From NCBI RefSeq assembly GCF_019969725.1, contig NZ_JAHXYW010000010.1, positions 156,682 through 220,681 of the forward strand: 64,000 bases of DNA. The letters are read 5' to 3'. How positions within the stretch are numbered: the first letter of the stretch is position 1; each line of letters opens with the position of its first letter. This document shows positions 44,834-53,389 of the stretch, piece by piece. The position numbers and the translations under genes are program-made. Under the pieces are notes generated by a model. That model did no database searches. It saw only the letters and a list, made by a program, of their open reading frames with translations, and had not been told where the DNA came from. The DNA comes from Neobacillus bataviensis (lineage in GTDB: Bacteria > Bacillota > Bacilli > Bacillales_B > DSM-18226).

Positions 44834-44875
44834 AGCCCAGCTTAAATGACTCCATTTAGGCTGGGCTTCTTTTTT
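44834..44875 (+). terminator. terminator of the subtilase gene
   Basis: AGCCCAGCTTAAATG pairs with CATTTAGGCTGGGCT and is followed by TTCTTTTTT. Confidence 0.9.
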
Positions 44876-44888
44876 ATCGCCCAGCCTA

Positions 44889-44946
44889 TTTTCACACACT
44901 TTTCACACATTTATCCCGAAGTTCTGCCACACTCTTTGTCTATACT
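44889..44946 (+). promoter_or_regulatory. activator-dependent promoter with TTTTCACACA direct repeats
   Basis: Two direct repeats TTTTCACACA (44889-44898, 44900-44909; period 11) precede a -10 TATACT at 44941-44946 without a good -35. I recall TTTTCACA-type octamers as control elements of CssR-regulated htrA/htrB promoters in B. subtilis. A CssR-like regulator is encoded downstream, so autoregulation is likely. Confidence 0.55.
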
Positions 44947-44968
44947 GAAGATGAAAGGAGTGATGGAA

Positions 44969-45481
44969 ATGAATCTAAAAAAAGGATTGATTGTCGGGGT
45001 TGGAGCCTTGATGCTGTTAGGCGGCGTTTATAAAATCCAAAGTGTTTCCGCTGCGGAAAATCCGCCGGCAAAAGTAGAAGCAAAAGCAGGACATGCTGGC
45101 AAACGGTTTGAGGTGATTAGCCAATTTAAAGATCAAATTCATCAAGTAAATCAGCTTCGCAAAGAGCGCCTTGACCTGAAGAAACAAATGATTGAAAAAA
45201 GGGACCAGCTCCTCGATTTAGTTGTGGCTGCCAAACAAAGCGGCAATAAAGAAGACATAAAGCAGGCAAAAGAAGTAAAGCAGCAATTAAAGGCACTAAA
45301 CAGCGATATGAAGACGCTTATCCAAGAGGGACGCAATGAGCGGAAGACACTGAAAGAAGACCTGAAAAAAGGCGAAGGCAGTGAACAGTTCACCAAGTTG
45401 ATAGCGACACAGCAAAAGATTAATGAAAAAATGAAAGAGAAGCTGGCAGAACTGGATAAGATGATTGAGATATTAAAATAA
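44969..45481 (+). CDS. secreted coiled-coil protein ahead of a two-component system
   Basis: This 170-residue protein has a signal peptide (MNLKKGLIVGVGALMLLGGV..., cleavage near VSAAE at about 25) and a highly charged helical mature part of heptad type. ATG at 44969 lies eight bases after AAAGGAG. It is the first gene of an operon with an OmpR-type regulator and a kinase; a hairpin after it would lower downstream expression. The layout recalls CpxP/Spy-like chaperones linked to envelope stress systems, but there is no clear sequence motif of those families, so the role is inferred. Confidence 0.75.
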   Translation: MNLKKGLIVGVGALMLLGGVYKIQSVSAAENPPAKVEAKAGHAGKRFEVISQFKDQIHQVNQLRKERLDLKKQMIEKRDQLLDLVVAAKQSGNKEDIKQAKEVKQQLKALNSDMKTLIQEGRNERKTLKEDLKKGEGSEQFTKLIATQQKINEKMKEKLAELDKMIEILK

Positions 45482-45487
45482 AGTCGG

Positions 45488-45520
45488 GAAGAGATAGTGT
45501 TCAGTGCTATCTCTTCTTTA
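45488..45520 (+). terminator. attenuator between the coiled-coil gene and the response regulator
   Basis: GAAGAGATAG pairs with CTATCTCTTC and is followed by TTTATT, so most transcripts may stop after the coiled-coil gene. Confidence 0.7.
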
Positions 45521-45549
45521 TTATATAATGGAACCGAGGTGAACCTTTG

Positions 45550-46227
45550 ATGAAGCATATTTTTGTTGTGGATGATGAGAAGAATATTAGGGATATTTTG
45601 CAGAAATATATCGAAAATGAAGGATACAAAGTGACACTTTTTTCAGAAGGAAGACAAGTTTTTCAGGAAATGCTGCGGCTTAGGCCGGATTTATTGATCA
45701 TCGACATCATGATGCCTCATCTCGATGGAATTGAGCTCTGCAAAGAGATTCGCCGGGTGAGCGATATTCCAATTATTTTTGTCTCCGCAAGAGACGGTGA
45801 ATTTGATCGAATTTTGGGCTTGGAGCTTGGCGGGGACGATTACTTGACGAAGCCATTCAGCCCGCGTGAACTGATGGTTCGAATTAAAAATATATTTAAG
45901 CGGCTTGGGAAAACGGCTGGCAGCGGGACGCAAATTCTGAATATAAGGGATGTCAATATTGATACAGAGCGGCGATACATAGAAAAAGAAGGCCAGGAAA
46001 TCAAAATGACGACCAAGGAGTACGATTTGTTCTGCTTTTTGGCGCAAAACAAAGGGAAGCCTTTTACAAGAGAAGAACTGCTGGAGTTTATTTGGGGGTA
46101 TGAGTTCGCAGGAGATGGGCGGCTAATCGATGATTTGGTTAAGCGGGTCCGGAAAAAATTAGAGCAGCACCAGTCAACGGTGGCGGTGTCGACGATTTGG
46201 GGATATGGGTACAGATTGGATGAGTAG
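45550..46227 (+). CDS. OmpR-family response regulator (CssR-like)
   Basis: This 225-residue regulator has a receiver domain with DDE and phospho-Asp in IIDIMMPHLDG, and a C-terminal winged helix (about 130-225). As I recall CssR of B. subtilis, the two share VIFISARD..DRVLGLELG..DY..KPF.PREL and a DDLV+R+R+K segment, suggesting control of secretion or envelope stress genes. GAGGTGA precedes the ATG. The kinase gene overlaps its end. Confidence 0.88.
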   Translation: MKHIFVVDDEKNIRDILQKYIENEGYKVTLFSEGRQVFQEMLRLRPDLLIIDIMMPHLDGIELCKEIRRVSDIPIIFVSARDGEFDRILGLELGGDDYLTKPFSPRELMVRIKNIFKRLGKTAGSGTQILNIRDVNIDTERRYIEKEGQEIKMTTKEYDLFCFLAQNKGKPFTREELLEFIWGYEFAGDGRLIDDLVKRVRKKLEQHQSTVAVSTIWGYGYRLDE

Positions 46228-47551
46228 GATGAAATTAGGATCGAAGCTCTTATTCACTTATTTTTTATTGATTATCATTATATTCATCATTACAAGCGTA
46301 TCCTTTCGCTTTATCTCGCAGCGATATTTGATTCACGAAACCGAACAGCAATTACATAAGGAAGCCACGGTAATGAGTCAATTACTTGGCAAGTCGTCTC
46401 TCTCAAGACCGGTAATTGAGGAAAAGCTTATGAATCGAAAGGCGCTGGCTGTCACGGAGCGGTTATTGTCTTCCAAAATGATTATCTGGACGGCGCGGCA
46501 GGAGATTGTTTATACAGATTTAAAAGAAGCTGTCTTAGCGGAATTCAGACAGGGAGCCAAAAGAAATTTTGTTTCGGAAACGGTGCCGATTCAAGCAAAA
46601 AATGGGAAGACGCGAGGATATGTAACCTTAGTAGCCAGACTGGATGAGGTTCAGGAACTGAATCGATTAATGCGGAAGTCACAGCTGATTAGTTTGGTGC
46701 TTTCGGCATTGATCGCTGTGGTTTTAGGCTTATTTTTCAAAAAAGGCATAACGCGACCCATTCGCAACCTTAGCGAACATATGAAAAATTATTCGTTGAA
46801 AGGGGCGAACAGGGAGATACGCCTAACGACCAAGGACGAAATTGGCGAACTCGCTGAAAGCTTTAATGCTTTATCTCGGAGGCTGAAGCAGTATGATGAG
46901 GACCAAAAGGTATTTTTTCAAAATGCTTCACACGAATTGAAAACGCCGCTGATGGCGATTCAAGGTAATGCAGAAGGAATATTGGATGGCGTCGTGACCG
47001 GTGAAGATGTGAATAAAAGCTTAAACGTCATTATTGCTGAAAGCCAGCGGCTGAAGCGGATTGTTGAAGGAATTACCTATTTAGCGAGGCTTGAGAGTGT
47101 CGAAGAAAGCTTTGTGTTCAAGCGTGAGTCGTTAGAAACTCTTATTCAAGAGGCGATGGATAGTGTTGCAGCGTTAGCCGATCAGCGGGAAATTGAAATT
47201 GTTATTGAAGGGGCTATCTCCGAGCTGGTTATGGTCGACAGTGAAAAAATGAAGCGGGCCTTTATCAATTTGTTTGGGAATGCCATCCGCTATGCAAAAT
47301 CGGCGGTCATCGTGAAAAGCAGCATAAGGGATGGGAAGACGTTGCTGATAGAAGTAATGGATAATGGCTCCGGGTTCGCGCCAGGAGAAGTGGACAAGGT
47401 GTTCCAGCGATTCTATAGCGGTGAGGAGGGCGGTTCGGGAATCGGCCTTGCCATCACCAAAGCCATCATTGAAGGACATGGAGGAACAATTAATGCGATG
47501 AACGGAGTGCAAGGTGGTGCGGTGTTCCAAATTTGGTTAAGAAAGGTGTAA
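46220..47551 (+). CDS. sensor histidine kinase
   Basis: This 443-residue membrane kinase has two membrane segments (about 10-30 and 158-180) flanking an outer sensor region of about 125 residues, then HAMP, HisKA with the phospho-His motif SHELKTPLMA, and HATPase with an N box (NLFGNAIRYA) and DNGSGF. ATG at 46220 overlaps the regulator gene by eight bases; 46205 and 46229 are other starts. Partner of the CssR-like regulator. A REP-like element follows directly. Confidence 0.88.
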   Translation: MSRMKLGSKLLFTYFLLIIIIFIITSVSFRFISQRYLIHETEQQLHKEATVMSQLLGKSSLSRPVIEEKLMNRKALAVTERLLSSKMIIWTARQEIVYTDLKEAVLAEFRQGAKRNFVSETVPIQAKNGKTRGYVTLVARLDEVQELNRLMRKSQLISLVLSALIAVVLGLFFKKGITRPIRNLSEHMKNYSLKGANREIRLTTKDEIGELAESFNALSRRLKQYDEDQKVFFQNASHELKTPLMAIQGNAEGILDGVVTGEDVNKSLNVIIAESQRLKRIVEGITYLARLESVEESFVFKRESLETLIQEAMDSVAALADQREIEIVIEGAISELVMVDSEKMKRAFINLFGNAIRYAKSAVIVKSSIRDGKTLLIEVMDNGSGFAPGEVDKVFQRFYSGEEGGSGIGLAITKAIIEGHGGTINAMNGVQGGAVFQIWLRKV

Positions 47552-47562
47552 ATGGTGTTAAA

Positions 47563-47618
47563 GGTGTCAGGCACCACACGTGGACAATTCCTGAGTTTTG
47601 TCCGCGTATGGTGGACAC
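47563..47618 (+). repeat. REP-like element, copy C
   Basis: Core GGTGTCAGGCACC at 47563-47575, then CGTGGACAA...TTTTGTCCGCG, a clear second hairpin, and GTGGACA. It starts 12 bases after the kinase stop. This is one of the best-preserved copies. Confidence 0.88.
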
Positions 47619-47643
47619 TTTCTTGTGTGATTTCGAAGTGGCA

Positions 47644-48090
47644 TTACTGCCCAAGCTGTTTGATCTGATTAATAATGCTGGTAATGTCCTGAACGGTTTG
47701 AAAGAGTTCGGTGTTTTGTAAAACGGATGGGTCTAGTAAGCCGTTCTTAAAATTATTTAAATAGAGGTTAATTCCATCTAATAGCTTATTGTTTTGATCA
47801 ATAATTTGCTGATGTAAATCAACAGCTATATCCGGTGCCTGCAGTTGATTAAAGGATTGTATTTCTTGTTTCATCTGCTTTAGCATTGTTTCAAGCTGTT
47901 TAGCTGCCTGCTGATTTCCTACAGCTTGTTGGGCAAGAGAAGGGGCGTCATTAGCAAAAGCAGTCGCCTTATCTAAATAACTAGTTGCCTCGTTTATATA
48001 CGTGACCGTATTCTTTGCATCATTAAGCAGGGAACAACCACTAAGCAGCATCAAAAAGCTGGTAAATAGAATCATTATCGATTTTTTCAT
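47644..48090 (-). CDS. DUF6376-type lipoprotein
   Basis: This 148-residue lipoprotein (lipobox LLSGC, Cys at about 19) has a helical, Gln/Asn-rich mature part. It resembles a family of small Bacillus lipoproteins of unknown function. AAAGGAGGG precedes the ATG. It is convergent with the kinase gene. Confidence 0.75.
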   Translation of the reverse strand: MKKSIMILFTSFLMLLSGCSLLNDAKNTVTYINEATSYLDKATAFANDAPSLAQQAVGNQQAAKQLETMLKQMKQEIQSFNQLQAPDIAVDLHQQIIDQNNKLLDGINLYLNNFKNGLLDPSVLQNTELFQTVQDITSIINQIKQLGQ

Positions 48091-48162
48091 TCTGAAACCC
48101 TCCTTTTTTTCACCAATTGTACTATTATACGTTTGTTAATCTGGTTAGTTTCTTTTTCACCA

Positions 48163-48211
48163 AAAAAAGCATTGACTATACGGATTTTGCATCCTATTGT
48201 CAATGCTTTAT
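48163..48211 (-). terminator. terminator of the amidase gene
   Basis: On the minus strand AAAGCATTGAC pairs with GTCAATGCTTT across a loop of about 20 bases, followed by a T run. Confidence 0.75.
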
Positions 48212-48217
48212 TTCTCT

Positions 48218-50020
48218 TTATTGATTGAAAAACTTCAGTAATCCGTTTATTAATCCATTACATAGTTTGTTTTGGTAGCTGTCGCTGATAAGATTGGCCC
48301 GTTCCCCGTTATTGGTAATGAAGCCGATTTCCATTAAGACTGCCGGTGCGTTATTCCCTCTTATTACCCGGAAGCTCTCGTCCTTCACGCCCCTTGTGAC
48401 AGCGCCGGTTGCTTTAATGACTTCATTCTGAAGGTAGGTCGCTAGCTTCTTGCTTTCCTCAGGCATCACTCCGTCGACAGAATTAAAATAGGTTTCAATC
48501 CCCTGGGCGGAGCTCCCAATGTTTCCTGCCGAATTGACGTGAATACTGATAAACGCATCTGGCTTAATGGAATTGGAAAATTCGACCCTTCCATCCAATG
48601 AAATAAATTCATCCGTGCTCCTAGTCAAATAAACCGTAGCTCCGTGCCGTTTTAACATGTCGGCAAATTTCAAGCTGACCTGCAGGTTGATGGTTTTTTC
48701 AAGAACACCTGCGGCACTCGCCCCGCCATCATAACCTCCATGACCGGGATCGAGAACAATTACTTTCCCTTCTAAATCCCGGGAAATAGGAACCCAAACA
48801 CCACTGGACTCTAAAAAGAAATCCGTGCCATTAACCGTAATCCAGCCAGTCTGCATGATGCCATTATTGTCGGCATAATACCAGTTGCCTTTATCTTGGA
48901 ACCACCCTGTTTTCAGCTGCCCTGACTGATTAAAGTAAAACCATTTGCCGCTTAGATTTATCCAGCCAGTTTGCATGTCCCCGCCTGAATTTAAGTAATA
49001 TCGCCCGCCGTTATTATCCAGCCACCCTGTTTGCATTTCACCTTGGCCATTTAAAAAGTACCATTTTCCACCGTTAAGTATCCAGCCTGATTTCATAGCA
49101 AAATCGTCACCAAGGTAATACCAAATGTTATTCAAAAGCAGCCATCCCTTTTGAAGCTGACCCGCATTATTTGCGTAATATTTTTTTGCTTCGGCAGTAA
49201 ACCAGCCGCCACTAAATAGGGAACCATCGTTACCGAAATAATATCCCTTCCCATACAAGATAGCTAAGCCCGTTTTTAAAGCTCCGTTATTATCGAAAAA
49301 GTAGGTTTTCCCTTGCTCTTGATACCAGCCGGTAAGCATGATGCCATTTTGGTCTAACAAATATTTTTTATCCTTGTAGGTAATCCAGCCTGTTTGAATT
49401 ACACCTTCATTATTGGAAAAATACCATTTTCCATCCACCTTGCCCCAACCATAGACAAGCGTACCATCTGTGTTAAAAAGATATCTTTTTCCCAGAATAT
49501 CAGTGATGCCTTTGGCTGCGGCACCATCAATAGTAAAGTAATATTTTTTGCCGCCTATTTCCTGCCATAGATTCGACCCCATGACACCTAAACTATTAAA
49601 ATAGTACAATTTTGAATTGATGGTTAGTAGTCCGGTGCTTCTTTCGCCGCTGGACTTAAGATAATACCAGCTGGAACCAAGCAGCAGCCATCCCGTTTTC
49701 ATCACGCCGCTTGATTGAAGGTAATACCATTTGTTATTAACGTTAATCCAACCGGTCTGCATCGCGCCCGATGGAGCCATGTAATACCATTTATTCTGAT
49801 CCAGCACCCAACCGGTTTGCATTGTTCCGGTTTTATCCATGTAATACCACTTATTTCCTATGTATAACCAGCCTTTTACCGCCATATCATTTTTATAGTA
49901 ATACCATTTGCCACTTTCCTGCTTCCAGCCCGAACTGGCGGCATACGTATGGCTAGTTCCGATCCCCAATCCCGCGAATAACAGGACGAAAATTGAGAAG
50001 ATTAATAGTTTTTGTTTCAA
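48218..50020 (-). CDS. secreted N-acetylmuramoyl-L-alanine amidase with 19 wall-binding repeats
   Basis: This roughly 600-residue autolysin has a signal peptide (MKQKLLIFSIFVLLF..., cleavage near TYAAS), about 19 choline-binding-type repeats of GW...KWYY form (about 33-415), and a C-terminal Amidase_3 domain (about 418-600) with zinc ligands in DPGHGG, GVLEKTIN and SIHVNS and catalytic Glu in LMEIGF. I choose TTG at 50020, after AAAGGGG; an ATG nearby is out of frame. It cuts the amide bond of peptidoglycan stems. The repeats match those of the metalloprotease at 31 kb, so both likely bind the same wall ligand. Confidence 0.9.
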   Translation of the reverse strand: MKQKLLIFSIFVLLFAGLGIGTSHTYAASSGWKQESGKWYYYKNDMAVKGWLYIGNKWYYMDKTGTMQTGWVLDQNKWYYMAPSGAMQTGWINVNNKWYYLQSSGVMKTGWLLLGSSWYYLKSSGERSTGLLTINSKLYYFNSLGVMGSNLWQEIGGKKYYFTIDGAAAKGITDILGKRYLFNTDGTLVYGWGKVDGKWYFSNNEGVIQTGWITYKDKKYLLDQNGIMLTGWYQEQGKTYFFDNNGALKTGLAILYGKGYYFGNDGSLFSGGWFTAEAKKYYANNAGQLQKGWLLLNNIWYYLGDDFAMKSGWILNGGKWYFLNGQGEMQTGWLDNNGGRYYLNSGGDMQTGWINLSGKWFYFNQSGQLKTGWFQDKGNWYYADNNGIMQTGWITVNGTDFFLESSGVWVPISRDLEGKVIVLDPGHGGYDGGASAAGVLEKTINLQVSLKFADMLKRHGATVYLTRSTDEFISLDGRVEFSNSIKPDAFISIHVNSAGNIGSSAQGIETYFNSVDGVMPEESKKLATYLQNEVIKATGAVTRGVKDESFRVIRGNNAPAVLMEIGFITNNGERANLISDSYQNKLCNGLINGLLKFFNQ

Positions 50021-50379
50021 AGCATAGTACCCCTTTAATCTTTTATTTAACTCTAAAGAGTCGAGTCGGTACAACCTCGAGTTGAAAGGTTGTATGGCTT
50101 CACTACTAGACTCTCACGCTCCCTTATCGAATGATGTTACCAAATGTTTCCGTTTTGCTCCCTTTTTATATTAAACTGATTTTTTTATTATGTGAAGGAA
50201 AATTCGACATCTTTCTACCATTTTTGGAAATAAGGAGGGGAATAACGTCGAATAATGAATGTTTCCCGGGAAATGAGTAATCTCGTGTAAAAGAATTGGT
50301 CGACAAATTTTTATAATCATCACTTTATATTTTTGTGGCCGTAAGATATACAAATATTAACGAAAACGGAGGGCGAGTT

Positions 50380-50820
50380 ATGTATCCTTACACAAATTAC
50401 TACGATGCGATAAACAGGCAGCCTCATAAAATGATTACTGATCTTGAAAAAGCTATTAATGGTGAATATAGTGCAATAAATTGCTATGCCAAATTAGCCA
50501 CACTTGCGGCGAATGAAAAGGAACGGAAGCAAATTCTTGAAATTCGTGAGGATGAAGTTAAGCATTATCAGCAGTTTGTCCAGCTTTATAGCCGTTTAAC
50601 AGGCAGACAGCCCCAGCCAAAGATCACGGAAGATTGTCCAAATGTTTATAAAAAAGGCTTGGAATTTGCCCTGCAGGATGAACAGCATACCGTTGATTTT
50701 TATCATGAAATCGCTGATGAAGCGACAGACCCAGCAATAAGAAGGATTTTTCGAAGAGCGGCAGCTGATGAACAAAATCATGCCGTGTGGTTTTTGTACT
50801 TTTTTTCAAAGATGCAGTAA
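50380..50820 (+). CDS. ferritin-like diiron protein (YhjR-like)
   Basis: This 146-residue four-helix protein has diiron-type motifs: Glu in AINGEYSAINCY, EDEVKHY (ExxH), ALQDEQH, and ADEQNH (ExxH). Its Tyr/Asn-rich N-terminus and size resemble the spore-associated B. subtilis YhjR. ATG at 50380 has CGGAGGG upstream; the longer frame from 50335 lacks a site. It may handle iron or peroxide during sporulation, which is inferred. Confidence 0.8.
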   Translation: MYPYTNYYDAINRQPHKMITDLEKAINGEYSAINCYAKLATLAANEKERKQILEIREDEVKHYQQFVQLYSRLTGRQPQPKITEDCPNVYKKGLEFALQDEQHTVDFYHEIADEATDPAIRRIFRRAAADEQNHAVWFLYFFSKMQ

Positions 50821-50851
50821 AAAATGTCCCCAAAGTAGGGGACATTTTTTA
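50818..50851. terminator. bidirectional terminator
   Basis: AAAAAATGTCCCC-AAAGTA-GGGGACATTTTTT between convergent genes. Confidence 0.9.
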
Positions 50852-50861
50852 TATAAATTTA

Positions 50862-51116
50862 TTAATCTCCTCTTGAGTCCCCGCCGCCGCCGTCACTGTC
50901 CCCGCCAGCATAAGTATTGTCATCTTTAGAAACATCATTATTATCGTAATAATCATTGGATTGTGCTTTTCTTTTTACTGTGGGAAAAATTAAAAAGGCC
51001 CCAATAATTAATATGGTACCGAAAAATTCCTGGGTTCCGAAAATAAGATAAATGCCGAACACCAATAGGAAAATACCAATCAGCCATTGAAGGAATCTTA
51101 TCGTTTTCAGAGACAT
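50862..51116 (-). CDS. small two-span membrane protein with Gly/Asp tail
   Basis: This 84-residue protein has two hydrophobic segments (about 6-22 and 29-45), a basic stretch (KRKAQ) and a C-terminal tail rich in Asp, Gly and Asn (GGDSDGGGGDSRGD). ATG at 51116 lies just after AGGGGGT, better than the longer frame from 51176. No family recognised. Confidence 0.65.
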   Translation of the reverse strand: MSLKTIRFLQWLIGIFLLVFGIYLIFGTQEFFGTILIIGAFLIFPTVKRKAQSNDYYDNNDVSKDDNTYAGGDSDGGGGDSRGD

Positions 51117-51293
51117 ACCCCCTAGATGTAAAATGTTATAGTAAATAAATATTAGCAGGCAGGACTTTTTATACATTCGACAGCTTGGGCGTTTTCAGCT
51201 TTGAACATTTTGTTAAATATTGTGAATACTGCTAATCGAAAAGGCTGATTCCAGTATAATAAAAAGTAGATAATGCAAAGGGAGTGATTTACT

Positions 51294-51887
51294 TTGGTAC
51301 GCAGCACAAGATTGTGGTTTGCCGGTGCGAAATATCATGTGACCAGCAGGGGAATCAGAAAAAATTCGCTTTTTTATGATGAAGAAGATTATGAAAAATA
51401 CCTCAATTTAGTAGAAGAAACAAGGAAGCAATACCCATTCATCCTCCATTCGTTTTGTTTGATGACCAATCATATCCATCTCCAGATTGAAACACTTGAA
51501 TCTCCGCTCAGCATCATAATAAAAAACCTCAATACGAAATACGCGAAATTTTTTAATAAAAAGTACGATTATTCGGGGCATGTATTTGAAAAGCGCTATG
51601 GCGCTGAACTGCTCAATTCCCCTGAATATGAAATCGATGTCAGTAAATATATTCACTTAAATCCTGTCAGCGCCGGGGTGGTGAACCTGCCTGAGGAGTA
51701 TCCATGGAGCAGCTATCGAGCTTACATCGACTTGAAGGATATTCCGTTAATTGAACCCCAGCCGATTCTGTCCTACTTTCCTCACCCACAGACACAGCAT
51801 TATCAGCAATATATGAATTCCCGCTGGAATGATAAATTTTTCTGGGAAGATGGTAAGCTCTATATGGGCGAAAAGGTGATGTTATAA
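51294..51887 (+). CDS. REP-associated tyrosine transposase-like protein (RAYT, Y1/HUH)
   Basis: This 197-residue Y1-type HUH nuclease has the family pattern KYHVTSRGIRKNSLFYDEED, the metal-binding HUH motif MTNHIHLQ, a candidate nucleophile Tyr in NTKYAKFFNKKY, then GHVFEKRYGAE and KYIHLNPVSAG. RAYTs cut single-stranded DNA at REP hairpins and are usually single-copy. TTG at 51294 lies nine bases after GGGAG. No terminal repeats or IS ends are seen around it. Its stop overlaps the comM start by one base, suggesting a domesticated gene translated together with comM. A REP-like family is scattered through this window, none adjoining this gene. Confidence 0.85.
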   Translation: MVRSTRLWFAGAKYHVTSRGIRKNSLFYDEEDYEKYLNLVEETRKQYPFILHSFCLMTNHIHLQIETLESPLSIIIKNLNTKYAKFFNKKYDYSGHVFEKRYGAELLNSPEYEIDVSKYIHLNPVSAGVVNLPEEYPWSSYRAYIDLKDIPLIEPQPILSYFPHPQTQHYQQYMNSRWNDKFFWEDGKLYMGEKVML

Positions 51888-53383
51888 TGTGGGCACGTGT
51901 GTCGAGTATTGGCCTAAAAGGAATGGAAGGGTACCGGGTCAATGTCGAGGTTGGTACCTATATTGGGACCGATTCGTTTAAAATTGTCGGTCTTCCCGAT
52001 GCTGCGGTGAAGGAAGCCAAGGAGCGTATTATTGCGTCCCTTCGCTCATTGGGGTATACCTTATCTGGTCAAAAAATTACAATCAATCTGTCGCCTGCCG
52101 ATCAAAAGAAATTTGGCCCGATGTTTGATCTGCCGATGGCGATTAGTCTGTTGTTGAGTTTGCATGAATTAGATGTGGTCATTCCAGAAGGAACTGGTTT
52201 TTTGGGAGCCCTGTCATTGGATGGTTCGATTCAGCCGGTTGAAGGAATGCTGCCAGCTGCGCTTGCTGCGAAAAGGCTTGGGATTAAATGGCTCTATATG
52301 CCCTTTGATGATGAATTGCCTGTGCTTGAATTTAATGGTTTGGAAATCATCTTTGTTTCATCGTTGCAGGATGTAATCGGTCATCTTTCGGACCAATGGG
52401 TTCCTCCTTTGTTGGAAAAGCAGGAGGAGCTATGTGTCCAAAGCGCCGATTTTTTAGACTTTCAACAGATTATTGGCCATAGGAGCGCAAAACAGGCGCT
52501 TGAGATTGCAGCTGCGGGTGAGCATCATGTCTTGATGACGGGCCCGCCGGGTTGTGGAAAAAGTCTGTTAGCCGGGAGTTTTCCGACGATTCTGCCTGAA
52601 TTAAGTAAGGAAGCCCAGCTCGAAGTTATAAGTTTGTATCAATTGAGCCGGAACAAATATCCTCGAACATTTTTGCCTCCTTTTCGGAATCCTCATCACT
52701 CCGCTTCAGGTGTCTCGATTATTGGAGGCGGCCAATACCCTAAGCCTGGAGAAATATCGCTGGCCCATCGCGGTGTGTTGTTTCTCGATGAAATTGGTGA
52801 GTTTTCGAAAAAAACTTTGGATATGCTTCGGCAGCCACTGGAAAATGGGGAGATTACCATTAGCCGCACACATGCGACGATTACCTATCCTGCCCAGTTT
52901 ATCTTTTTGGCTGCCATGAATCCGTGTCCCTGCGGATATGCAGGCTCCAATAAGCGATATTGTACCTGCACGCCGAAGCAGATTCTTGCTTATAAAAATA
53001 AACTTTCAGGTCCGCTTAGAGACCGTTTTGATATTAATCTTTCCTTAAGATCGGTAGATTTCAGTAAGGCTATGACGGAAAAGGCAGGGGAGGAGTCAAG
53101 GGCTGTTCGCCAAAGAGTGGTTGAAGCAAGGGAAAGGCAATTTGAACGCTATGGGCAGGAAGTTTGCAATGGCCGGGTTCCGTTTGAGGTGCTTTTAAGG
53201 ACAAGCCCATTGTCAGAGGGGCAGCAAGTGGATTTACAAAAGTTATCTTTTAATAAAGGGCTCAGCAATCGAACGCAAATTAAAATCATCCGCCTCGCCA
53301 GGACGATCTCCGACTTGCAAGGGAGCTCCCGCATCACCGACCAAAGTATTTGGGCAGCAGTCAAGTGGAATGGGGGAGCTTGA
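51887..53383 (+). CDS. comM: ComM/YifB-family AAA+ ATPase (Mg-chelatase-like)
   Basis: This 498-residue protein has an N-terminal Lon-protease-like fold domain (about 20-140, ALSLDGSIQPVEGMLP) and an AAA+ domain with Walker A GPPGCGKS, Walker B VLFLDEIGEF and an arginine-finger region, followed by a C-terminal Mg-chelatase-like part. A four-Cys zinc site is seen in NPCPCGYAGSNKRYCTC. ComM in other bacteria is a hexameric branch-migration helicase that widens heteroduplex during transformation. It begins in the stop codon of the RAYT gene and ends six bases from convergent plsY. Confidence 0.9.
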   Translation: MWARVSSIGLKGMEGYRVNVEVGTYIGTDSFKIVGLPDAAVKEAKERIIASLRSLGYTLSGQKITINLSPADQKKFGPMFDLPMAISLLLSLHELDVVIPEGTGFLGALSLDGSIQPVEGMLPAALAAKRLGIKWLYMPFDDELPVLEFNGLEIIFVSSLQDVIGHLSDQWVPPLLEKQEELCVQSADFLDFQQIIGHRSAKQALEIAAAGEHHVLMTGPPGCGKSLLAGSFPTILPELSKEAQLEVISLYQLSRNKYPRTFLPPFRNPHHSASGVSIIGGGQYPKPGEISLAHRGVLFLDEIGEFSKKTLDMLRQPLENGEITISRTHATITYPAQFIFLAAMNPCPCGYAGSNKRYCTCTPKQILAYKNKLSGPLRDRFDINLSLRSVDFSKAMTEKAGEESRAVRQRVVEARERQFERYGQEVCNGRVPFEVLLRTSPLSEGQQVDLQKLSFNKGLSNRTQIKIIRLARTISDLQGSSRITDQSIWAAVKWNGGA

Positions 53384-53389
53384 TCGGAA

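Noticed and set aside
51180..51293. REP or IS ends flanking the RAYT gene
   Set aside because: No GGTGTCAGGCACC core, inverted repeats or target duplications were found on either side.
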